A stretch of 57,227 nucleotides of DNA from JBBDWK01 sp040902885 (GCA_040902885.1 JBBDWK010000114.1:1-57227), one strand, 5' to 3'; positions 34,587 to 43,309 are shown, counted from the stretch's first letter. Numbers and translations are program-made. The notes: generated by a model from the sequence alone, not told the origin.

Positions 34587-34757
34587 TTAGACTCGAGCCA
34601 GGCGCGCAACGGTTCGCTCGCGGCCAATGGCGGCAAATACGGTAAAAACGCTCGGTCCCACAGGCTGCCCGCTGAGCGCGTTGAAGATGAATTTACGCGT
34701 GCTGCCGACGTGCAGGTAGCCTGTGGGCGAGGGCGCGAAGCGGACGCGGGGCACCAT
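34587..34757 (-). pseudogene. Remnant of glutamyl-tRNA synthetase (gltX) with internal deletion
   Basis: A 56-codon frame starts at ATG 34757 with RVRFAPSPTGYLHVGSTRK, the N-terminal class I signature of GltX including the HIGH-equivalent HVGS. After FNAL the match jumps: SGQPVGPSVFTVFAAIGRER followed by TVARL resembles the extreme C-terminus of GltX anticodon-binding domains. About 430 central residues of a normal 470-500-residue enzyme would be missing. The joined frame is intact and stops 3 nt before the carbamoyltransferase gene. It cannot be an active synthetase. Alternatives are a leader peptide that keeps coupling to the next gene, or chance resemblance of the C-terminal part; the N-terminal match is strong. 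Confidence 0.7.
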
Positions 34758-34880
34758 CTGCCAGTATAGCGCCGCAAACCACGCTGGGATGGCGGACTCT
34801 CGCACGCCTGCCATTCCTTGCACTTAGCGCATCCGTTAACGGTGGGGTAACGGCAAGTATACGCCGGGTAACTTCCCGTG

Positions 34881-34898
34881 CTTCCCCAAATGGGGGAG
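34881..34898 (+). promoter_or_regulatory. Hairpin that would mask the ribosome binding site
   Basis: CTTCCCC (34881-34887) can pair with GGGGGAG (34892-34898), one pair being G-U, around the loop AAAT. The whole 3' arm is the Shine-Dalgarno of the serine hydrolase gene, whose ATG is 10 nt downstream. A folded message would hide the site. Confidence 0.5.
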
Positions 34899-34908
34899 AA
34901 TCCGCGGT

Positions 34909-36954
34909 ATGCCTACCCCTCTCACGAGAGCAAAACAATTTCTGGAACAAAAGCTGCGGGAAACCATCGCCGAGTGCGGAGTACCTGCCTTAGCCGCTGT
35001 GCTCGTCCGCAACCAGGGCCAGACCATCGTCGCCAGCCAGCAAGGCGTTCGAAAGGTTGGCGCGACGGGCGCTCAAAACAAGATTCAGCAATCCGACAAA
35101 TTCAACCTGGGATCGGTCTCCAAAGTGTTCACGGGCAACCTCATGGGCAAACTGATCCAGGATGGCGTGGGCAACCTCCAGTGGAACACGAAGCTCATCG
35201 ACGTTTACCCGGAAATAGACAATATCCCCGGCATGCAGGGCGTATATGAGAACGTCACCATCGAGCAGTTTCTGGCGCACACCTCGGGCATGCCGATACA
35301 GCCGGCCGGCGACAATGCCAATGCCTATCTGAGCTGGACGGCCGTCGACCTGACCAAGCAGAAGCTGAAACAGCGCCGCAGGCAGTACATGACCGCAGCG
35401 ATTCTGGATTCGCCGCTCTACCAGCCGGGCCAGGGCGCGGAATACAGCGGCGGCGGCGTAATTTGCGCGGCAATGGCCGAACAGAAGACGGGCGAGACGT
35501 ATGAAGACCTGATGCAAGAGCACGTTTACGGTCCGCTCGGAATGACCAACTCCGGTTTTGGCGAACTCTCGCCCGGCGCTCTCGACGGTCCCTGGCAGCA
35601 CGGCTGGGACTCCGAGAACCTCACCGTCAACCCCGATAACAACACGAAAAAGGACGCATGGACCTGGCACCCGCGCAACCCAGTAGGTGCGGCGTGCTGC
35701 TCCGCCGCGGACATGGGCAAGTTTCTGCGCGAGCAAGTCAGGCCGGATCCGCAAGTGTTCGACGCAGCCGTCCGCCAGACCATGCAGACCCACCAAGTGG
35801 CGGCGGCAAGCGGCTTTGTTCGAGGCGCGTGGTCGTCGAACGCGCCGGGCTCCGATCAAGCCAACATCGCCCACAACGGCGACAACGGTGTGAGCTACGC
35901 GAATATGGAGGTTTCACTCTCCCAAAAGGTTGGATATGCGGCGATGTCCAATGTGAACAATGCATTCGGGTCTCCGGCCGTGTATGAGATGCACGAGGTA
36001 ATGCGCATCATGCACACCTGCTGGGACAAGCTTTTCGCCGTTGACACCGCGTTGTGGGAGTGCGCCCATCCCATGCCCGCGGTTGCGCTGGCCGGGCGGA
36101 AGACGATTGTTTTTGCACGCAACCACAACGGTGAGGTGGTCAGGCGCCGTACCACGAACGGCGGCGTTTCGTGGCAGGCGGCGGGCGCATTTCCGGGTGC
36201 GGTTCTCACTTCCGGTCTGGCGGCTGACGCTTCTTCGGATGGCCAGCGCGTGTACGTGTTCGGGCGGGGAACGGACAACCGGATCTGGTTCGCGTTCTCG
36301 ACCGACGGAGGAACCAACTGGCAGGGCTGGAATCCGATCGGCGCCGGCATCTTTCAAACCGGCCCGGCAGTGGCGGTCAGCTCGAGCGGCGGGTTGATTC
36401 ATCTGGTTGGGATTGGCACGGACCGGAAAATGTACCGTACACGATCCCTCGATTCAGGCCAGACCTGGATCGACTGGGAACCGATCGGCCAAGGCGTGTT
36501 CACCTCGGCGCCCGCTATCGCGGCGTCAAGCGACGGCAAGATCGTCCACGTGTTCGGCCGGGGTGGCGATTACCGGATCTGGCGCAATGTTTCGGTCCAT
36601 AGCGGAAGCTCGTTCGGCGCGCACTGGAAGCCGATCGGCCAGGGTGTGTTCACAACGGGACCGGGCGCTGCGGCTTCCAGCAACGGCGCCAAGGTACACG
36701 TGGTCGCGCGAGGGACGGATCGGGCTCTCTGGCATAACATGACCTCAAACTCGGGCACGAATTGGGCGGCGCACTGGAAGGTGGTTCCCAGTGGAACGCT
36801 CACCTCGGCGCCGGCGCTTGCCACGACAAGCGACGGCTCGGATCTAAGCGTGTTCGCGTTCGGAGGAAACTTCAAAATATACCGGAATCACTCGTCTGAC
36901 AGCGGGCAAAGCTGGGCCGGTTGGGGAAACATCGGTCCGGATTTCTTTTTATAG
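34909..36954 (+). CDS. Serine hydrolase (class C beta-lactamase-like) fused to a beta-propeller
   Basis: 681 residues. Residues about 10-380 form a penicillin-binding/esterase-type serine hydrolase: catalytic SVSK at 69-72 (LGSVSKVFTG), YSG at 179-181 in the Tyr-motif position and HNG at 322-324 in place of KTG. Family members cleave beta-lactams, D-Ala peptides or esters; the substrate here is unknown. Residues about 385-681 carry at least five repeats of about 55-60 residues, each with a P-A-A-S-S-DG strand, a VHVFGRGxDxRIW strand and a W-x-x-W-x-P-I-G turn, resembling DUF346/PLL-type lectin propellers. No signal peptide is seen from ATG 34909. The gene stands alone, and a strong hairpin terminator lies about 150 nt downstream. 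Confidence 0.86.
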   Translation: MPTPLTRAKQFLEQKLRETIAECGVPALAAVLVRNQGQTIVASQQGVRKVGATGAQNKIQQSDKFNLGSVSKVFTGNLMGKLIQDGVGNLQWNTKLIDVYPEIDNIPGMQGVYENVTIEQFLAHTSGMPIQPAGDNANAYLSWTAVDLTKQKLKQRRRQYMTAAILDSPLYQPGQGAEYSGGGVICAAMAEQKTGETYEDLMQEHVYGPLGMTNSGFGELSPGALDGPWQHGWDSENLTVNPDNNTKKDAWTWHPRNPVGAACCSAADMGKFLREQVRPDPQVFDAAVRQTMQTHQVAAASGFVRGAWSSNAPGSDQANIAHNGDNGVSYANMEVSLSQKVGYAAMSNVNNAFGSPAVYEMHEVMRIMHTCWDKLFAVDTALWECAHPMPAVALAGRKTIVFARNHNGEVVRRRTTNGGVSWQAAGAFPGAVLTSGLAADASSDGQRVYVFGRGTDNRIWFAFSTDGGTNWQGWNPIGAGIFQTGPAVAVSSSGGLIHLVGIGTDRKMYRTRSLDSGQTWIDWEPIGQGVFTSAPAIAASSDGKIVHVFGRGGDYRIWRNVSVHSGSSFGAHWKPIGQGVFTTGPGAAASSNGAKVHVVARGTDRALWHNMTSNSGTNWAAHWKVVPSGTLTSAPALATTSDGSDLSVFAFGGNFKIYRNHSSDSGQSWAGWGNIGPDFFL

Positions 36955-37102
36955 TACCGGGAAGCAACTACTGCCTGGCAGGTAATTGATTCCAATGGAA
37001 AGAGGTAATTTCTACCGGGCGAGGCCCTCGGAGACATTGATTCTTTGTGACTTAAGGTTTGGCATCTCGCCTGCACTTAGAACATGCAGTTGAAGTGGCG
37101 CG

Positions 37103-37151
37103 AACCGGCGGAGACGGTCTCCATCAAACGATGGGATCGGCTCCGCCGGTT
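37103..37151 (+). terminator. Long hairpin terminator, T-rich on the + strand
   Basis: AACCGGCGGAG (37103-37113) and CTCCGCCGGTT (37141-37151) are perfect 11-bp inverted repeats, followed on the + strand by TTATTTTAT. The 27-nt loop holds a second hairpin, CCATC (37121-37125) with GATGG (37130-37134) around AAAC. It should end transcripts of the serine hydrolase gene. The stem touches the stop codon of the convergent gene at 37152, but on the minus strand no T-run follows. Confidence 0.8.
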
Positions 37152-37376
37152 TTATTTTATCTGCTTCAATACAATCGGGATGCCGGCCCGGCGCAGCGCG
37201 GCTTCGACATCCGCTGGAGTGAGCCGGGACGCATCGTAATCGACTGTCAGGCCATCTCCCCGATCGTCCAACCGCAGGCGCACGAACCCGTAAATCGAAT
37301 GCGCGTCCGCAATGCGTGTAAGCAACGTTTCATCCAGCGGGCGATCCAGGCCGAAATGCATCTGAACCTTCGTCAT
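37152..37376 (-). CDS. Small hypothetical protein, HMA-like fold without CxxC
   Basis: 74 residues from ATG 37376 (an upstream ATG at 37394 is possible). The sequence alternates strand and helix: a MTKVQMHFGL strand, a helix, a GFVRLRLDDRGDGLTVDYD strand pair and a LTPADVEAALRRAGIPIV helix. That pattern and the closing phrase resemble ferredoxin-like heavy-metal-associated domains, but there is no CxxC metal site. It follows the 78-residue gene by 39 nt and probably belongs to the thiD transcript. Function unknown. Confidence 0.6.
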   Translation of the reverse strand: MTKVQMHFGLDRPLDETLLTRIADAHSIYGFVRLRLDDRGDGLTVDYDASRLTPADVEAALRRAGIPIVLKQIK

Positions 37377-37415
37377 ATAAACAAAGCATAGCAACGGCTT
37401 CGATAAAGCCCTCCG

Positions 37416-37652
37416 TCAGGGCAGCTCCTTCTGTCCATCGATCTCGGCAAGCAGCAGTTCCACCAGGTACTTCTGGCCCAGGTCGAATTCGTTGGAGGCG
37501 TTTTCCGGCTCGTGGGCCTGCACCCAGGAGCGCAGAAATTCGGTGACAGGCGAAGCGACCGCTTCTTCCGCGCCGGGCTCAAAGCGGAGAGGAATCTCGG
37601 ACCGCTGGATCGAGGAAATCAACAGGTCGGCGAATTTCATCGGCGTTTCCAT
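37416..37652 (-). CDS. Small hypothetical protein in the thiD transcript
   Basis: 78 residues, acidic and mostly helical (KFADLLISSIQRSE, FLRSWVQAHEP, GQKYLVELLLAEIDGQ), without Cys, membrane helix or signal peptide. I do not recognise the family. It starts 16 nt inside the 3' end of thiD, a coupling that supports a real gene. A start at the internal ATG (MKFADLL) is possible. Confidence 0.6.
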   Translation of the reverse strand: METPMKFADLLISSIQRSEIPLRFEPGAEEAVASPVTEFLRSWVQAHEPENASNEFDLGQKYLVELLLAEIDGQKELP

Positions 37653-38440
37653 GGTACTTCGGGAATGGCGCTATGGTGGTTCAGCGGTCCGGATCCACGA
37701 CCCAGGCCCGGGCTGGTGGCGATGGCTGCCGAAACGTAGCGCTTGGCCACTTCCACGGCGGATTCGAGCGGCTCGCCCCGGCTGAGCGCGGCGGTGATGG
37801 CCGCGGAATAAGTGCATCCGGTTCCGTGCGTGTGCCGGGTGACGATGCGCGGCGCCGAGAACTCGCGGATGCGGCCTTCGAAGCAGAGGACGTCCACGGC
37901 ATCGCCTTCCAGGTGTCCGCCCTTTACCAAAGCGGCGCGCGCGCCCATCCCGCACAGTTTTCGTGCCGCGCGGCGCATGCTTTCCACGTCGTTTACCCCC
38001 ATGCCGGTCAGCAGCACGGCCTCGTGCAGGTTGGGCGTCACCAGAAAAGCGCGCGGAAGCAGGTGCTCGGCCAGTGCCGAGACCGCGTTGCCGGAGACCA
38101 GCGCCGCGCCGTGCTTGGAAACCAAAACCGGATCGACTACCAGTGGAAAACGAAACTCCGCGGCGGCGTTCGCGATGGCCTTCACCAAAGCCTCGTTTCC
38201 CAACGCTCCCGTCTTGGCGGCGTCCGGCGGAATGTCCTCGATCACCGCCTGAAGCTGCGCCAGCACCAGCTCGGGATTCAGGCATTCCACCGAGTCCACG
38301 CGACAGGTATTCTGCACCGTCACCAGCGTGAGAACGGCTTCGCCGTAAACGCCGAACTGGTGAAAGGTTTTGAGGTCGGCCTGCACCCCCGCGCCGCCGC
38401 TTGGGTCCGAGCCGGCGATGGTCAAAGCCACGGGCCGCAT
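37637..38440 (-). CDS. thiD: Hydroxymethylpyrimidine/phosphomethylpyrimidine kinase
   Basis: Ribokinase-fold enzyme that phosphorylates HMP and HMP-phosphate in thiamine synthesis. 267 residues, normal length. N-terminal ALTIAGSDPSGGAGVQADLK substrate site, DAAKTGALGN, VVDPVLVSKHG (Mg/ATP site) and the anion hole with catalytic Asp region in THGTGCTYSAAI, where Tyr takes the place of the usual Asp-adjacent Thr/Ser phrase (typical GTGCTxSAAI). No THI-box (TPP riboswitch) pattern is visible in the 63-bp gap upstream. Divergent from the metalloprotease gene and followed by two small genes. Confidence 0.94.
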   Translation of the reverse strand: MRPVALTIAGSDPSGGAGVQADLKTFHQFGVYGEAVLTLVTVQNTCRVDSVECLNPELVLAQLQAVIEDIPPDAAKTGALGNEALVKAIANAAAEFRFPLVVDPVLVSKHGAALVSGNAVSALAEHLLPRAFLVTPNLHEAVLLTGMGVNDVESMRRAARKLCGMGARAALVKGGHLEGDAVDVLCFEGRIREFSAPRIVTRHTHGTGCTYSAAITAALSRGEPLESAVEVAKRYVSAAIATSPGLGRGSGPLNHHSAIPEVPWKRR

Positions 38441-38503
38441 CCAGTTTCAGAATAGCCCACTGGGTCTCTCAAGGAATCCACATTTCCTGCCGATGAACGG
38501 AGT

Positions 38504-40279
38504 ATGCACCGAGAGAGCGGCGCCCGGCGAAGGTACGGATGGCTCTTGCAGCCGATCTTCCTGGCGCTGCTTGGGGCCGGCGTCGCTTCCGGCGAGAGCC
38601 TGCGGTTGAAGACGCGGAACCTGAGTCCGCCCAGGGACCTGGCGGATCGTTTCGCCGCTCCCATCAAGCGGCGGAGCTTCAGCCGCTCCCACTACTTGTT
38701 GCAGTTCGAAGGGCGTCCCGGCAGGGAACAGATTCGCGAGCTGGCGAGGCGCGCCGCCGCGCCTACCGGAAGCGTGCCGGGTTTCGGACTGATTGTGGCG
38801 GCTGCGGATGGGCTGTCGCTCGAAGGCCTGAATGTGAGATGGGCGGGACGCCTTCGCGCGGAAGATAAGCTCAGCCCGGCGCTCGCGCGGATCGAGAATC
38901 CGTCGCAAGCGGGCTTCATCGTCGAATTTCATCCCGATGTCGAAATGGAGGAGGCGCGCGCCATGGTGCGCGAGCACGGCTTGCGCCTGGTGGCCCACCC
39001 CGACATGATGCCGCATCAGTTGTTGGCGACGGGCCACTCGGGACAGGCCGTGCGGCTTACCGACTGGGACGAGGTGGCGTACGTGTTTCCGGCGTCCGAG
39101 GACCTTCTGGAAGGCCGGCGCGTGGAGGCCTGCGCCGGCGCGCTGAGCGAATTCGGCTTCTTCGGCCAGTACGCCAAAGTGGGCGCCGGATGGCCGGCAG
39201 GGTCCCAGGGATTCGAGGTGGGATACCACGTGGGCGCGCTTACGCCAAAGCTGCCGGGTGACACGGTGCGCGCTGAGATCTTGCGCGCCTTGGAGGAATG
39301 GGCCCGGTACGCGAATCTGCGTTTTCGGCCCGAAACGAACCCGGCGGCGGCGCGCACGATTTCAATCCATTTCGCCTCGGGCGCGCACGGCGACCCTTAT
39401 CCGTTCGATGGTCCCGGTAAGATCCTCGCCCACACCTTCTACCCCGCGCCTCCCAATCCCGAACCGATTGCCGGGGACATGCACCTGGATGCCGAGGAGG
39501 GCTGGAACGCGGGCGGCAACGTGGATCTCTTCTCGGCCGCGCTGCACGAAGCCGGTCATGCGTTGGGACTCGGCCATCTCGACCGGCCCGGTTCCGTGAT
39601 GTACCCGTACTACCGCAAAGTCGCAAAGCTTGGCGCGGAAGATATCGCGGAAATTCGCGAGCTGTACGGAGCCTCAACCGAGTCGGATGAGCCGCCGATC
39701 GAGGAGCCCGCGCGGCCTTCGCTGACGCTCACGCTCACGGTGGTCCAGCCGCCGGGTGTCACCAAGGCGCCCAGCATCGCCGTATACGGCGCCACGGCGA
39801 ACGGCGTAGGCGAAGTGGAGGTGAGCTGGACGAGCAGCCGTGGTCCGAGCGGCGCGGTCAGAGGGCCGGCGGGCTGGGCGATCTCGGTCCCCTTGTTGCA
39901 AGGAGAAAACGGCGTGACCATCACGGCGAGGGATGGCGCGGGGCGTACCGCATCGCGTTCGTTCACCGTGACGCGCGAGGAGGAGGCCGCCAAAACCTTG
40001 GACCGTGTGATACCGGGCCTGCGCATCACGCGGCCCACATCGACGATCATTCAGACCTCGGAAGCGTTCCTCACGCTGCGCGGCAAAGCCGACGACAACA
40101 TCGGCGTGACCGCGGTGACCTGGACCACTTCCGGCGGGGCTTCGGGGAACGCCGTGGGCACGGTCCAGTGGACAGCTTCGAATGTGCCGCTGCTGAAAGG
40201 CGACAACACCATCGTGATCCGCGCTTACGACGCCGCGGGGAACATGGGCTGGCGGTCGCTTACGGTCGTGCGGCGCTAA
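38504..40279 (+). CDS. Matrixin-like (M10-type) zinc metalloprotease with C-terminal Ig-like domains
   Basis: Exported protease, 591 residues. A basic N-terminus and hydrophobic stretch (WLLQPIFLALLGAGVASG) form a signal peptide. Residues about 60-220 look like a propeptide (HYLLQFEGRPGREQIRELAR). The catalytic domain holds the zinc site HEAGHALGLGH at 348-358 and the Met-turn SVMYPYY at about 364, with a matrixin-type calcium/structural zinc loop before it (HGDPYPFDGPG, HTFYP, GDMHLDAEEGW). From about 405 there are two Ig-like/bacterial adhesin-type repeats, each with a TWTSSxGxSG-like phrase and a VPLLxGxN turn (about 410-490 and 505-591). The physiological substrate is unknown. It ends exactly where the convergent ADOP gene ends, with no intergenic base. 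Confidence 0.88.
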   Translation: MHRESGARRRYGWLLQPIFLALLGAGVASGESLRLKTRNLSPPRDLADRFAAPIKRRSFSRSHYLLQFEGRPGREQIRELARRAAAPTGSVPGFGLIVAAADGLSLEGLNVRWAGRLRAEDKLSPALARIENPSQAGFIVEFHPDVEMEEARAMVREHGLRLVAHPDMMPHQLLATGHSGQAVRLTDWDEVAYVFPASEDLLEGRRVEACAGALSEFGFFGQYAKVGAGWPAGSQGFEVGYHVGALTPKLPGDTVRAEILRALEEWARYANLRFRPETNPAAARTISIHFASGAHGDPYPFDGPGKILAHTFYPAPPNPEPIAGDMHLDAEEGWNAGGNVDLFSAALHEAGHALGLGHLDRPGSVMYPYYRKVAKLGAEDIAEIRELYGASTESDEPPIEEPARPSLTLTLTVVQPPGVTKAPSIAVYGATANGVGEVEVSWTSSRGPSGAVRGPAGWAISVPLLQGENGVTITARDGAGRTASRSFTVTREEEAAKTLDRVIPGLRITRPTSTIIQTSEAFLTLRGKADDNIGVTAVTWTTSGGASGNAVGTVQWTASNVPLLKGDNTIVIRAYDAAGNMGWRSLTVVRR

Positions 40280-42943
40280 TCACTCGTGCCGTAGCGCAAC
40301 CAGTGGATCGACTCGCGAAGCCCGGTACGCTGGAAGCCACGCCGCTACAAGCGCCACTCCCGCAAGCATTGCAATCGCCACTCCAAGCGCCACCGGATCG
40401 GTCGGCGCCAGGCCGTACAGCCTGCTCGCGATCAATCGCATTCCGGCTGCTGACAGTCCAACGCCCGCGACCAAGCCTACCAACAGCAGCAATCCGGTTT
40501 CACGCAGAATCATAGCCATTACAGTCCCATGCTGGGCGCCCAGCGCCTTCCGGATGCCGATCTCGTTCGTGCGCCGCGCCACACCATGGGAAAGCACTCC
40601 GTAAAGCCCGATCGCCGCAAGGAGCAGCCCCACCACGCCGAACGCCGTCGAAAGGCGCGCCAGGAGCCGGTCCTGCACCATTTGCTTATTGACGAGTTCC
40701 GTAAGCGTGCTGGCGGCCGTGATGGGCAAGTTCGGATCCTCCGACAGAATCGCGCGCCGCACACCCGCCAGCACGCTGGAGGGCTCGGCAACAGTCCGGA
40801 CCGCGAATGTGATGAAGCGCGGCGGCACATCGGTCGGCTGCGCCGCAGGCACATAAAACCTGGGCTCGATTTCGTCGCGCAGACTCCGGTTTCGCGAGTT
40901 CCGCGCCACACCCACAATCTCGTACGTGTCGACGTGCATCCCGAGAGGGTTGCGGCCCGCTAAGAACCGCTTGGCGAACGCCTCGTTGATCACGCACACC
41001 GTGTTGCTCGAGGGCTGATCCCGTTCGGTGATTTCGCGTCCAAGCAGCAACGGGATGCCGAGTGTCGAGAAATAGTCCGGCCCGATATGGTCCCAGACCG
41101 ACCAGACGCCGCCGTCGCCCTTCTGCGTATAACCCTCGACCTCGACATGGCCCGAGCTTCGCGAGCCCAGGAAAAAACCGCTCTTTGAATAACTCGCTGC
41201 GCGCACGCCGGGCGCCGCGCGTACCCGTTCCAGCAGCCGCTGGAATACCGGCAAGCGGTGTTGCTCCCCATATCCGCCCATCTGCACGTCCACCCTCACC
41301 AGGATCAGTCGCTCCTTCACATAACCCAGGTCCGCCTGTTGCAGGTTTTGAAATGTGCGGAGAAGCAGACCCGCTCCGATGAGCAAAGGAAGGGATAGCG
41401 CCACTTGCCCGACGACGACGAACCTGCCAACCCGCAGCCATGCGGCCGATGCCGTGAGCCCGCGACCCTGCTCCTTCAAGCCGGACGTGGCATTCAGGTT
41501 CATGGTTCCGAGGACCGGGAGAAGCCCGAGGATCAACCCCGCCGCGACTGTCAGCGCGAACGCAAAGCCCAGCACGCGGACGTCCGGCGTGACCGGCAGA
41601 TGAATCGACTCAGGGACCAGGGCGAGCAATCCGGCGCGGAGCATCCAGGCGGCGGCTAGGCCGGCAAGGCCGCCCAGGAAGGCGACGGCCATACTTTCGG
41701 TGAACAACTGCCGGATCAGCCGGCCGCGACTCGCTCCCAGCGCCAGCCGCACCGAGATCTCACGCGTTCTCGCGGTCGTGCGAGCCAGCAGCAGGTTGCC
41801 CAGGTTCGCGCAGGCAATCAGCAGCACGAGCCCGGAAGCGGCCAGGAGCATCGTCAGCGGCTCGGCAATCTGTCCGCGAATCTGCGACGCGCCGTTGGCA
41901 GCCGGCCGTAGCTTGAGCCACTGCTTCCTGGCTGTTTCGGTGGAGCCGTAGAAGACGGCTAGGCCTTGTTGAAAGGTGACGTTGGCGGCAGCTTGAGCGG
42001 TTTCGATGCGAACGCCAGGCTTCAGCCGGCCGAAGACGTGGAGCCACATCACTTTGTCCCCATCGCCAGGGTTCTCGTGCAGCCATTCGCGCCCGGGCAG
42101 CACTACTGGTTGAAGGCTCAGCGGCACCCATACATCGGGCCGCTGCCCTACGGTTTCGCCGAAAAACGAAGGCGGTGCGACACCGATGATCGAAAACACT
42201 CCCTGACGGATCGTGATGGTCGTCCCGAGAACATCGAAGCGACGGCCGAAGCGGCGCTGCCAATAGTCGTAGCTGATCACAGCGTGCGGCGCCGCGGGGT
42301 CATCATCGGCGCTAAGCGTCCGGCCCAGCAAAGCCGGCACACCCAGAGTGCTGAAGTACTCTGAAGAGGCCATTTGGACCAGAGTCTCCTCCGGCTCGGA
42401 TCCGTCTACTCTTACGGGGACGGGCTCGGGCTCGATCTGACAAGCCATCAAGCTGGAAAATACGGTGGACAGATCCCGCAGTTGGCGGAACTCGGACCAG
42501 GTCAGTTCCTCCCGTTCGCCGCTCTTGCTTCCAATCGTGATCCCGTTCGAGGCGGGATTGGTCAACATGACCAGCGATTGCGGATCGCGCACCGGCAGCG
42601 CGCTCATCAGCACGCTGTTGAGCAAGCTGAAGATCGCCATGTTGGCCCCGATTCCTAACGCCAGAGAAAGGACAGCCACCGCCGTGAAGCCCGGCCGTGA
42701 AGCCAGGGTGCGGATTGCATAGCGCAAGTCTTGTTGGATCACGTGATAATGCTCCCGCGGTGCAGTGAGAAAGAGATCGAAAACGGTGTGCAGCCAGATG
42801 GAAGCCTCGGCCCACCATCTGCCCTGCTGCCGTGCTTCCCGCACTTGCTCGGCGAACGCGCTGAGCATTTCCGCGCCATACTCGCGGCGGAACGGCGCCG
42901 GATAGCACCACAGCAGCGTCCGGTAAAGACCGATCGGCAGCAT
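40280..42943 (-). CDS. ADOP-type ABC permease, copy A
   Basis: 887 residues. The N-terminal cytoplasmic prefix MLPIGLYRTLLWCYPAPFRR differs from the ADOP at 29352 and is shared with copy B (46827). Then come HYHVIQQDLRYAIRTLASRP, a first helix (LSLALGIGANMAIFSLLNSV), a periplasmic MacB-PCD domain, three helices (LIACANLGNLLLARTTARTR), and a second duplicated unit ending YRASRVDPLVALRHE. No ATPase motifs. It starts 3 nt after its PadR gene, so they form a two-gene unit. The substrate is unknown. Copy A and copy B agree from the stop codon onward, diverging moderately inside the periplasmic domains. Confidence 0.9.
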   Translation of the reverse strand: MLPIGLYRTLLWCYPAPFRREYGAEMLSAFAEQVREARQQGRWWAEASIWLHTVFDLFLTAPREHYHVIQQDLRYAIRTLASRPGFTAVAVLSLALGIGANMAIFSLLNSVLMSALPVRDPQSLVMLTNPASNGITIGSKSGEREELTWSEFRQLRDLSTVFSSLMACQIEPEPVPVRVDGSEPEETLVQMASSEYFSTLGVPALLGRTLSADDDPAAPHAVISYDYWQRRFGRRFDVLGTTITIRQGVFSIIGVAPPSFFGETVGQRPDVWVPLSLQPVVLPGREWLHENPGDGDKVMWLHVFGRLKPGVRIETAQAAANVTFQQGLAVFYGSTETARKQWLKLRPAANGASQIRGQIAEPLTMLLAASGLVLLIACANLGNLLLARTTARTREISVRLALGASRGRLIRQLFTESMAVAFLGGLAGLAAAWMLRAGLLALVPESIHLPVTPDVRVLGFAFALTVAAGLILGLLPVLGTMNLNATSGLKEQGRGLTASAAWLRVGRFVVVGQVALSLPLLIGAGLLLRTFQNLQQADLGYVKERLILVRVDVQMGGYGEQHRLPVFQRLLERVRAAPGVRAASYSKSGFFLGSRSSGHVEVEGYTQKGDGGVWSVWDHIGPDYFSTLGIPLLLGREITERDQPSSNTVCVINEAFAKRFLAGRNPLGMHVDTYEIVGVARNSRNRSLRDEIEPRFYVPAAQPTDVPPRFITFAVRTVAEPSSVLAGVRRAILSEDPNLPITAASTLTELVNKQMVQDRLLARLSTAFGVVGLLLAAIGLYGVLSHGVARRTNEIGIRKALGAQHGTVMAMILRETGLLLLVGLVAGVGLSAAGMRLIASRLYGLAPTDPVALGVAIAMLAGVALVAAWLPAYRASRVDPLVALRHE

Positions 42944-42946
42944 GGT

Positions 42947-43309
42947 CTACAGTTTCTTCGGAATGAGGCCGGTTTCCCGTGCCTGGCTCAACATTTCGGT
43001 CAGCCGTCTGGCCTCGGCCATGGCCACGCGCCGGCCCCACCGCGTCAGACGGTAATAGCGGCGGCGCTCATCCCGGCTCTCCGGGTCCGGGCTCTCCCGC
43101 AGTTCTTCCACCAGGCCTTGCTCCAACATGCGGTGGATGGAACTGTAAAGCGTGCCGGCGCTCAGACGGACCTTGCCGTCGGTTCGTGCCTTGACATCCT
43201 GCATGATGGAGTAGCCGTGGCGGTCGCGGTCGGCCAGCGCCACCAGAATGTGAAACACCGCCGTTGGCAACGGCAGGAAGGCATCGGGATCAGACATGTC
43301 TCGGGACAT
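42947..43309 (-). CDS. PadR-family regulator, copy A
   Basis: 120 residues (MSRDMSDPDAFLPLP...). Winged-helix PadR: VFHILVALADRDRHGYSIMQ, LSAGTLYSSIHRMLEQGLVE and RRRYYRLTRWGRRVAMAEAR, then a short dimerisation helix. It differs from copy B (49533) at only 4 positions, none in the recognition helix. A shorter start at 43297 is possible. It likely represses its own promoter at 43330-43358, which also drives the permease. An effector is not predictable. Confidence 0.92.
   Translation of the reverse strand: MSRDMSDPDAFLPLPTAVFHILVALADRDRHGYSIMQDVKARTDGKVRLSAGTLYSSIHRMLEQGLVEELRESPDPESRDERRRYYRLTRWGRRVAMAEARRLTEMLSQARETGLIPKKL

Noticed and set aside
43295..43309. Near-palindrome TGTCCCGAGACA at the PadR copy A start
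   Set aside because: It encodes the conserved MSRDM start, has mismatches, and is not preserved as a palindrome in copy B, so it is not a good operator candidate.
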